Origin: Streptomyces beigongshangae
GTDB lineage: Bacteria > Actinomycetota > Actinomycetes > Streptomycetales > Streptomycetaceae
Reading direction: 5' to 3'
Length of the DNA: 37,255 nucleotides
NCBI RefSeq assembly: GCF_019710745.1
Contig: NZ_JAHKJW010000066.1
Coordinates: 1 to 37,255 of the forward strand
Shown here: piece after piece, positions 16,806 to 23,352 of the stretch
How the letters are laid out: each line of letters begins with the position of its first letter
Position numbering within the stretch: position 1 is the first letter of the stretch
The notes under the pieces: model-generated
What the model was told of the DNA's origin: nothing
What the model saw: the letters and a program-made list of their open reading frames with translations, nothing else
Databases searched by the model: none
Made by a program: the position numbers and the translations under genes

Positions 16806-17459
16806 CTACGGCTCGGCCGGGGGCGCCGTGTCACCGCCCACCACCTTGCTGTAGTCGTTGTGCGTCCTCGCCCGCTCCGCGAAGCGGCCCGACGCCCAGT
16901 GGTACGTGATCACTTCCTCGCCGGACGGATACGTCACCGAGTCGTCCTTCTCGTACACCTGCTGCGTGATCACCAGGTCGCCCCGGTCGATCTCCGCGTA
17001 CACCGGGGGCTGCTCGGCGCGGAAGACGTTCCGGTACCCGCCGCCCTCCCCGCGGTACACGTACGAGCCGACGCCGACCGCGTCCCCGCAGGTCATCACA
17101 TTGATCACGATGTCGTCGACGGAGCCGCCGGTGAGGCTGCCGTACGACACGTCGACCGGGTACTCGTCGCCCACGCACGGTTTCAGGTCGCGCCTGACCG
17201 CCGCGCTGACCCCGGGGTCGGCCTTGACGAGCCGCACCGCGTCCACGCGGTCAGGAGTCGCCGAGGGCGGGACGCCGGGGTCGTCCGGGGTGTTCCCGGC
17301 GACGGTGTCGGAGAGGGCCGGGCCCTCGTCCCTGGCACCGGTGGCGCCCGTACCGCAGGCGGACACGGAAAGACCGAGGGCGGCGAGCACGGCCACCGCC
17401 GTGATCACCGCCTTCCGGGCTCCGACGACCCGGCGGGCCTTCGCGTCTAGGCCGCGCAA
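16806..17459 (-). CDS. cseA: CseA, lipoprotein that dampens SigE signalling
   Basis: The 217-residue product is an envelope lipoprotein; in S. coelicolor, loss of cseA raises sigE activity, so it is a negative modulator. A signal segment AVITAVAVLAALGLSVSAC ends in a lipobox with Cys35 as lipidation site. The mature part has two further Cys (in LKPCVGDE and NVMTCGD) that could form a disulfide. The start codon is a TTG at 17459, inside sigE: the two genes overlap by 13 bp. It is preceded by GAGGAG 8 nt upstream. A shorter start at an internal GTG near codon 18 would still leave the hydrophobic core, but would lose the basic N-region. Confidence 0.93.
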   Translation of the reverse strand: MRGLDAKARRVVGARKAVITAVAVLAALGLSVSACGTGATGARDEGPALSDTVAGNTPDDPGVPPSATPDRVDAVRLVKADPGVSAAVRRDLKPCVGDEYPVDVSYGSLTGGSVDDIVINVMTCGDAVGVGSYVYRGEGGGYRNVFRAEQPPVYAEIDRGDLVITQQVYEKDDSVTYPSGEEVITYHWASGRFAERARTHNDYSKVVGGDTAPPAEP

Positions 17460-18004
17460 CGCTCCCGCTCCTCACGCCCCGGCACGCGTACGCCGGGTCC
17501 GTCGCTCTCGTCACAGGCCCGGCGCTCCAGCTCCTCGCGGAGCCGGGCGAGCGCCCGGTGCAGTGTGCTCTTGACCGTGCCGGCCGACATGCCGAGGGCG
17601 GCGGCCGTCTCCTCCGTGGACATCTGCTCCCAGTGTCGCAGCACGACGACGCTGCGTTGCTTGGGAGCCAGCACCTTCATGATGTCCATCAGCAGCGCGC
17701 GGTCCGCGTGCTGCTCGGTGGAGTCGTCCACGCTCGCGTCCGGCAGCTGCTCGGTGGGGACCTCCTCCAGCTTGCGGGCCCGCCACCACTCCGTACGCGT
17801 GTTGATCATGACGCGGCGCAGATAGGCGTCGGCGAGGCGCTTGTCCGCGATGCCGTCCCAGCGGCCGTACGTCCGCACCAGCGCGGTCTGCAGGAGGTCC
17901 TGCGCGTCGACGGGGTCGGGGACCAGGCGGCGTGCGCTGCGCAACAGCGCGTCCTGCCGGGTGCGTACGTACTCCTCGAATTCGAGCACCTCGCCGTGCG
18001 CCAT
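17447..18004 (-). CDS. sigE: SigE, ECF sigma factor for cell-envelope stress
   Basis: The 185-residue protein is a two-domain ECF sigma factor: region 2 at about residues 8-75 (RTRQDALLRSARRLVPDPVDAQDLLQTALVRTYGRWD) and region 4 at about 110-165 (LAPKQRSVVVLRHWEQMSTEETAAALGMSAGTVKSTLHRALARLRE). It belongs to the SigE-type ECF group controlled by a two-component system rather than by a classic anti-sigma factor, in line with cseBC downstream. It directs RNA polymerase to envelope-maintenance genes. The ATG at 18004 follows GGAG about 9 nt upstream. The 327-nt upstream region includes a perfect 10-bp hairpin (18059-18084) that may be part of the leader. Confidence 0.95.
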   Translation of the reverse strand: MAHGEVLEFEEYVRTRQDALLRSARRLVPDPVDAQDLLQTALVRTYGRWDGIADKRLADAYLRRVMINTRTEWWRARKLEEVPTEQLPDASVDDSTEQHADRALLMDIMKVLAPKQRSVVVLRHWEQMSTEETAAALGMSAGTVKSTLHRALARLREELERRACDESDGPGVRVPGREERERCAA

Positions 18005-18058
18005 GCCAACCGTCTCCGTCCCCGTTCCGGCCCGTGTGCTGCCGGCTGTCCGTTGCCT

Positions 18059-18084
18059 GCCGTACCGCTGCTGTGCGGTACGGC
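18059..18084 (-). promoter_or_regulatory. perfect inverted repeat upstream of sigE
   Basis: GCCGTACCGC and GCGGTACGGC (10-bp arms) with a 6-nt loop, 55-80 nt before the sigE start codon. It could be an operator dyad or an mRNA leader hairpin. CseB is OmpR-like and would rather be expected at direct repeats, so its role is open. The rest of 18005-18331 is the sigE promoter region, where no -35/-10 pair stood out. Confidence 0.5.
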
Positions 18085-18284
18085 ACCGAAGTTACGGACG
18101 TGTTGTCACGGGGCTGTCCGAACGAGCCTGCGGCGAACGCTCGGCTGTCCGTCGGTTGTGTAACGGAAGTAGGGACCGGTTAAAGCGGGACGGCGACCGG
18201 GGCGGGTACGGGGCGGTTTGCCCGCCGGATCCGTCACCAGCGCCCGGTACGGGCTGTGGGCGGCTCCTGCGGTGTGCGGGCCGG

Positions 18285-18329
18285 CTCCTGGGGTCCGACC
18301 TCCTGCGGTCCGACCTCCTGGGGTCCGCG
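18285..18329. repeat. three 15-bp tandem units after mutY
   Basis: Units at 18285-18299, 18300-18314 and 18315-18329 share CTCCTGSGGTCCGMS, and a degenerate fourth copy starts near 18264. The array abuts the mutY stop codon (18332-18334). Confidence 0.8.
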
Positions 18330-18331
18330 GA

Positions 18332-19303
18332 TCAGCCCTGGGGAAGCCGGTACAGGCCGTCGCCGAGCGGCTCGACCAGTCCGTCGGCCACCAGCCCGTC
18401 CAGGGCGCGGGCCCGCTGCACGGGCTCCTCCCAGACACGGTCGAGGGCCGCCTGCGGAACGGGCGCGACCGCCTCGCGCAGGACGGCGAGCAGCCGGCCG
18501 CGTACCTGCCGGTCCGTGCCCGCGTAGGTCTGGCCGCGCCGCGGCGGTCCCTCGTGCGCGGGCTTCCCGGCCAGCCGCCATGCGCACAGGGCGGAGATCG
18601 GGCACCGGGGGCACGCCTCGTTCCTCGCCGTGCAGACGAGGGCGCCGAGTTCCATGGACGCGGCGGCCCACAGCGAGGCCGTGCGGTCGTCGTCGGGCAG
18701 CAGGGCGCGGGCGAGCCTGCGTTCGGCGGCGGTCGTGGCGTTCGGCGGGTACTGGACACCGCTGACGGCCCGCGCGAACACGCGCCGCACGTTGGTGTCG
18801 AGGACGGCGTGCCGCTGTCCGTACGCGAAGGAGGCCACCGCCGCCGCCGTGTACTCCCCGATGCCGGGCAGGGCGAGCAACTGCGCGTGGTCCGTGGGTA
18901 CGTCGCCGCCGTGGCGCTCCGTTATGGCGACCGCGGCGCCGTGCAGGCGCAGGGCGCGGCGGGGGTAGCCGAGCCGGCCCCAGGCGCGGACCGCCTCACC
19001 GGGCGCGTCCGCGGCGAGGTCGGCGGGCCTCGGCCAGCGGGCCAGCCACTGCTCGTACACCGGCAGCACCCGGCTCACCGGTGTCTGCTGGAGCATGAAC
19101 TCGCTGACCATCACCCCCCACGGGCCCGCGTCGGGGCGCCGCCACGGGAGATCGCGCGCGTTCTCCTCGAACCAGCCGATGACCGGGGCGTGCAGGGTGT
19201 CACCGGCGGTTTCGGAGGAGGCGGCGGGGGCGGGGGCGGGGTGCGTGGAGTGTGCGGGGAGTGCGAGGTGTGCGGGGACCGGGGGTTCCGTGGGGGCAGT
19301 CAT
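18332..19303 (-). CDS. mutY: MutY, adenine DNA glycosylase
   Basis: MutY removes adenine mispaired with 8-oxoguanine, preventing G-to-T changes. The 323-residue protein shows the catalytic Glu68 in SEFMLQQTPV, the helix-hairpin-helix LPGIGEYTAAAV (145-156), catalytic Asp169 in VLDTNVRRVF, and the [4Fe-4S] ligands C224-x6-C231-x2-C234-x5-C240. The spacing agrees with E. coli MutY (E37, D138, C192). The C-terminal MutT-like 8-oxoG-recognition domain is much reduced (about 75 residues), as is common in actinobacteria. About 35 N-terminal residues are Pro/Ala/Ser-rich and may be disordered. The ATG at 19303 has only a weak AGGA upstream. Confidence 0.93.
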   Translation of the reverse strand: MTAPTEPPVPAHLALPAHSTHPAPAPAASSETAGDTLHAPVIGWFEENARDLPWRRPDAGPWGVMVSEFMLQQTPVSRVLPVYEQWLARWPRPADLAADAPGEAVRAWGRLGYPRRALRLHGAAVAITERHGGDVPTDHAQLLALPGIGEYTAAAVASFAYGQRHAVLDTNVRRVFARAVSGVQYPPNATTAAERRLARALLPDDDRTASLWAAASMELGALVCTARNEACPRCPISALCAWRLAGKPAHEGPPRRGQTYAGTDRQVRGRLLAVLREAVAPVPQAALDRVWEEPVQRARALDGLVADGLVEPLGDGLYRLPQG

Positions 19304-19506
19304 GGCACGTCCGATCCTGCCATGGCCTCCGGCGGTTTCGCGGGGGCGGGGGCTTGTGTTGTGGGGCCGGGACTCGTGTGGTGGGGCCGGGCGGACCCCG
19401 TGCGGGAGCGGTGATCCGGTGTTCCGGACTGATGATCGGAAAAAGTTGGGGTGTTGAGCGGCGGGTGGGGCCGGGTGAGTGTCGGATCTCTCGTAGAGTT
19501 CATGCC

Positions 19507-20379
19507 GTGGGATCTATGCGCAATCCGGTCGGGCCGCTTCCCTCCTCCATCTACTGGCGACGGAGGGCCATTCTGGCGTCCGTGGTCGCGGTGTTGGCAC
19601 TGTTGATCACGTGGGTGGTGACCTCCGGCGGCGGGGGCGGCGACAAGAACGACGCGGACGGGTCGGACGGCAAGAACCCCACCGCGTCGATCACGCCCGG
19701 CCCCTCCGGTTCGGACCCCGCGATCAGCCAAGCGCCGGGTGGACGCGACGAGTCGGGCGGCGAAGGCAGCGACGGCAACGGCGACGGCGACGGCGACGAC
19801 AGCGGATCGGGCGGCTCGAACGGCTCGGCGGGCTCAGGCGGCTCCGACGACTCGGCTTCCGGCGGAGCCGGTTCGGGTTCCGGTTCCGGCGGTGGCACCG
19901 GCGGCGCGAACGGCGGTGCGAACGGCGGTGCGGGCGGGAGCAGTTCCGGCGACACGGTCCCGGCCGGGTCCAGCCTGCCCAACTGCACGACGGGCTCGGT
20001 GAAGTTGACGCTGCGCAGTGTCAACAACTCCTACACGCCCGACGAGAAGCCCAGGATCGAACTGATCGCCAGGAACTCCTCGGACACCGACTGCAAGATC
20101 GACCTCGGCCCGAAGCGCGCCGTGCTGACGATCACCCAGGCCGACGGCGACGACGAGATCTGGTCCTCGGCGGACTGCCCGACGGGCGCGGCGAGCGTCC
20201 TGTTCCGCGTCCCGGCGCACGACGAGGTCGTCCGCACCGTCGAGTGGAACCGCAAGGCCAGCGCCCCCCAGTGCGCCACCCCGCCGGCCCGCTCGGCCAC
20301 CCCCGGCACCTACTTGGTGGAAGCCAAGGCAGCGGGCCTCCCCAAGTCCCGGACGTCCTTCGTCCTGAAGAAGGACTGA
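19507..20379 (+). CDS. membrane-anchored protein with Gly/Ser/Asp-rich linker
   Basis: The 290-residue product has a short basic cytoplasmic start (IYWRRRA), one transmembrane helix (about 21-41), a long low-complexity linker rich in Gly, Ser, Asp and Asn (about 42-170), and a folded extracytoplasmic domain of about 125 residues. That domain starts at NCTTGSVKLTLRSV and ends GTYLVEAKAAGLPKSRTSFVLKKD. The pattern (paired Cys, LIARNSSDTDCKIDLG, a final G-x-Y-x-V strand) is an immunoglobulin-like beta sandwich resembling DUF4232 or BsuPI-type domains, but I cannot decide. GTG at 19507 is used; an in-frame ATG at 19516 is possible, as neither has a strong ribosome-binding site. Function unknown; it is convergent with disA. 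Confidence 0.75.
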   Translation: MGSMRNPVGPLPSSIYWRRRAILASVVAVLALLITWVVTSGGGGGDKNDADGSDGKNPTASITPGPSGSDPAISQAPGGRDESGGEGSDGNGDGDGDDSGSGGSNGSAGSGGSDDSASGGAGSGSGSGGGTGGANGGANGGAGGSSSGDTVPAGSSLPNCTTGSVKLTLRSVNNSYTPDEKPRIELIARNSSDTDCKIDLGPKRAVLTITQADGDDEIWSSADCPTGAASVLFRVPAHDEVVRTVEWNRKASAPQCATPPARSATPGTYLVEAKAAGLPKSRTSFVLKKD

Positions 20380-20432
20380 CCGGTCGGCTCTGAGAAAGGG
20401 CGCCCCACCCAGAAAAGGGCGCCCCTCAAGAG

Positions 20433-20450
20433 GCGCCCCTCAAGGGGCGC
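20433..20450. terminator. hairpin in the convergent gap before disA
   Basis: GCGCCCC-TCAA-GGGGCGC, a 7-bp stem with a 4-nt loop. Two more GGGCGCCCC-type inverted sequences lie just before it (20398-20430), so several alternative hairpins can form between these convergent genes. Confidence 0.55.
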
Positions 20451-20476
20451 GGGGAACTGCGCGACAAGCCCCCACC
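20441..20476 (+). repeat. intergenic repeat family, copy A
   Basis: Contains GGGGCGCGGGGAACTGCGCG followed by ACAAGCCCCCACC. The same block occurs at 27215, 27291 and 34242 and inverted at 25275, always between genes. Confidence 0.8.
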
Positions 20477-20552
20477 GCCCCGCACCCGCAACACGAGCCA
20501 AGACACCCGGCGCCCCACCCTGCCCTGCCCGACCCGCCGAATCGCCGGACGG

Positions 20553-21677
20553 CTACACGTAGCGCTCCAGGATCGAGGACTCCGCCAGCCGCGAAAGCCC
20601 TTCCCGCACACTCCGCGCCCGGGCCTCCCCGACCCCGTCGACGGTCTGGAGGTCGTCCACGCTCGCGGCGAGCAGCTTCTGCAGCCCCCCGAAGTGCTCG
20701 ACCAGCCGGTCGATGATCGCCCCGGGCAGCCGCGGCACCTTGGCCAGCAGCCGGAACCCGCGGGGCGACACCGCGGAGTCGAGCGCCTCGGGTGATCCCG
20801 TGTACCCCAGCGCCCGCGCCACCGTGGGCATTTCGAGCAGTTCGGCGTGCGAGAGCGCGTCGAGCTCGAACAGCGCCTCCTCCACCGTGCGGGAGCGCTT
20901 CGCGGTCGGCTCGGGCACGTAGTCCCGGACGACGAGCGACCGCTCGGGCTCGACCCCCGCGATCAACTCGTCCAGCTGCAGCGCGAGCAGCCGTCCGTCC
21001 GTGCCCAGCTCCACCACGTACTCCGCGATCTCCGTGGCGATGCGGCGCACCATCTCCAGGCGCTGGGCCACCGCCGACACGTCACGGACGGTGACCAGGT
21101 CCTCGATCTCCAGGGCGGACAGCGTGCCCGCGACCTCGTCGAGCCGGAGCTTGTACCGCTCCAGCGTGGCCAGCGCCTGGTTCGCGCGGGAGAGGATCGC
21201 GGCCGAGTCCTCCAGGACCCGCCGCTGCCCGTCCACGTACAGCGCGACCAGCCGCATGGACTGGGAGACGGAGACGACGGGGAAGCCGACCTGCTTGCTC
21301 ACCCGGTCCGCCGTGCGGTGCCGGGTGCCCGTCTCCTCGGTGGGGATCGTCGGGTCGGGCACCAGCTGCACGCCGGCCCGCAGGATCTTGGTGATGTCCT
21401 TGTCCAGGACGATGCCGCCGTCGAGCTTGCACAGCTCGCGCAGCCGCGTCGCGGTGAACTCGACGTCCAGCACGAAACCGCCGCTGCACATCGCCTCGAC
21501 GTTCTTGTCCCAGCCGAGCACGATGAGCCCGCCGGTGTTGCCGCGGAGGATGCGTTCCAGGCCGTCACGCAGCCCCGTGCCGGGGGCCACGGCGCTGAGG
21601 GAAGCGCGCATCAGACCATCGGCACCGGAACTCCCGCCGGACTTGCCGGGAACTGCTGCCCGGTCGTTGGCTGCCAC
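20553..21677 (-). CDS. disA: DisA, diadenylate cyclase / DNA-integrity scanning protein
   Basis: DisA makes cyclic di-AMP from two ATP. In Streptomyces this nucleotide controls osmotic balance, potassium transport and cell-wall hydrolase expression through the ydaO riboswitch. The 374-residue product has the DAC domain at about 25-165, with the active-site Asp86 in DGGIVLD (family DGA motif, here DGG) and GTRHRTADR (RHR motif, residues 117-125). A helical linker follows, then a C-terminal helix-hairpin-helix DNA-binding domain with TVDGVGEARARSVREGL. The GTG start has GGAGGAG upstream at a 4-5-nt spacing. It lies 70 nt downstream of radA on the same strand; a radA-disA pair is conserved in many Gram-positive bacteria and suggests co-transcription. 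Confidence 0.97.
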   Translation of the reverse strand: MAANDRAAVPGKSGGSSGADGLMRASLSAVAPGTGLRDGLERILRGNTGGLIVLGWDKNVEAMCSGGFVLDVEFTATRLRELCKLDGGIVLDKDITKILRAGVQLVPDPTIPTEETGTRHRTADRVSKQVGFPVVSVSQSMRLVALYVDGQRRVLEDSAAILSRANQALATLERYKLRLDEVAGTLSALEIEDLVTVRDVSAVAQRLEMVRRIATEIAEYVVELGTDGRLLALQLDELIAGVEPERSLVVRDYVPEPTAKRSRTVEEALFELDALSHAELLEMPTVARALGYTGSPEALDSAVSPRGFRLLAKVPRLPGAIIDRLVEHFGGLQKLLAASVDDLQTVDGVGEARARSVREGLSRLAESSILERYV

Positions 21678-21747
21678 TGCACTCCTCCGGTCGCAGGCTT
21701 CTGAGGGCGCCCTCGGTTCGTACGGACGGGCGAGACCTGGGCAAAGT

Positions 21748-23157
21748 CTACCGGCGCTCCTCCTGGTCCCGTGGGGCCTCTCTCCTACGCGACCTCGGGA
21801 GGACCCGCAGTGCGTCCCCCATGTCGGCGACCTCCAGGACCTTCATACCCGGCGGGACCTTGCCCGGATCGCTCGGGACGAGGGCGTGGGTGAAGCCCAG
21901 CCGGTGGGCCTCGGAGAGTCTGCGCTGCACGCCCGTGACCCGTCTGACCTCGCCCGCGAGACCCACTTCGCCGATCGCGACGAGGTTCTGCGGGAGCGGG
22001 GTGTCGCTCGCCGCGCTGGCGAGCGCGAGGGCGACCGCGAGGTCCGCGGCGGGCTCGGAGAGCTTCACGCCGCCGACCGTCGCGGTGTAGATGTCCCGCT
22101 TCCCGAGCGCGCTGATCCGGCCGCGCTGCTCCAGGACGGCGAGCATCATCTGGACGCGGGAGGTCTCCAGGCCGGAGGTCGTACGCCGCGGGGTGGGGAT
22201 CTGGGTGTCCACGGTGAGCGCCTGGACCTCGGCCACCAGGGGGCGGCGGCCTTCGAGGGTCACGGTCAGGCAGGTGCCGGGGACGGGCTCGGCCCGGCGG
22301 GTCAGGAACAGGCCGGAGGGGTCGGCGAGCCCGATGATCCCCTCGTCGTGCAGCTCGAAGCAGCCGACCTCGTCCGTCGTCCCGTACCGGTTCTTGACGC
22401 CCCGCACGAGCCGGAGGCGCGCGTGCCGGTCGCCCTCGAAGCTCAGGACGACGTCCACGAGGTGCTCCAGGAGGCGCGGACCGGCGATGGCGCCGTCCTT
22501 GGTGACGTGGCCCACCAGGAGGGTGGACATGCCGCGCTCCTTGGAGGCGCGGATCAGGGCGCCGGCCACCTCGCGGACCTGGGCCATGCCCCCGGGGGCG
22601 CCGTCGATCTCCGGGGAGGCCACCGTCTGCACGGAGTCGACGATGAGCAGGGACGGCTTCACCGCGTCCAGGTGGCCCAGGACCGCGGCCAGGTCGGTCT
22701 CCGCCGCCAGGTACAGGTGGTCGTCGATCGCCTTGATGCGGTCCGCGCGCAGCCGGACCTGGCTGGCCGACTCCTCACCCGTGATGTAGAGCGTGCGGTG
22801 GTCGTCGCTCGCCGCCTTGGCCGCCACGTCCAGCAGCAGGGTGGACTTGCCGACGCCCGGCTCGCCCGCCACGAGCACCACCGCGCCCGGTACGAGACCG
22901 CCGCCGAGCACGCGGTCCAGCTCGGGCACCCCGGTCGAGCGGGCGGTCGCCTGCCTGCCGTCGACCTGGCCGATGGGCAGCGCGGAGGTGGTGACGCGGC
23001 CGGGAGCCGTCGTGCGCACCGCGGGCGCGCCGTACTCCTCGACCGTCCCCCATGCCTGGCACTCGGGGCAGCGGCCGAGCCATTTGGCCGTCTGCCAGCC
23101 GCACTCGGTGCAGCGGTAGGACGGCCGGTCCTTCGCGGTCTTCGTACGGGCAGCCAT
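21748..23157 (-). CDS. radA: RadA, DNA-repair branch-migration ATPase
   Basis: RadA (Sms) is a RecA-like hexameric helicase that helps process recombination intermediates. The 469-residue protein has a C4 zinc finger at 16-33 (CTECG...CPEC), Walker A GEPGVGKST at 98-106, Walker B LLIVDS, the RadA-specific KNRYGTTDE motif (KNRFG type), and a Lon-protease-like C-terminal domain without catalytic residues. The ATG at 23157 gives the usual family start; longer frames add only MVPVTVRV. No strong ribosome-binding site is seen. It is followed by disA. Confidence 0.96.
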   Translation of the reverse strand: MAARTKTAKDRPSYRCTECGWQTAKWLGRCPECQAWGTVEEYGAPAVRTTAPGRVTTSALPIGQVDGRQATARSTGVPELDRVLGGGLVPGAVVLVAGEPGVGKSTLLLDVAAKAASDDHRTLYITGEESASQVRLRADRIKAIDDHLYLAAETDLAAVLGHLDAVKPSLLIVDSVQTVASPEIDGAPGGMAQVREVAGALIRASKERGMSTLLVGHVTKDGAIAGPRLLEHLVDVVLSFEGDRHARLRLVRGVKNRYGTTDEVGCFELHDEGIIGLADPSGLFLTRRAEPVPGTCLTVTLEGRRPLVAEVQALTVDTQIPTPRRTTSGLETSRVQMMLAVLEQRGRISALGKRDIYTATVGGVKLSEPAADLAVALALASAASDTPLPQNLVAIGEVGLAGEVRRVTGVQRRLSEAHRLGFTHALVPSDPGKVPPGMKVLEVADMGDALRVLPRSRRREAPRDQEERR

Positions 23158-23352
23158 GACACGAACCGTAACCGGCACCACTGACAGCGCCGCGACGGCC
23201 CCGTCGCCGCAGGGGCCGACAGCCGGGCGTCCACGGACGCGACACCGGATTCGATACTTCGCCTCCCCTGAGGGATCGTTTCACCCGTATGGATTAAATG
23301 TGCTCAAACAGGAAGAAGGGACCGCCGGAAGGCGCCTACGGTCGCACGCGTG

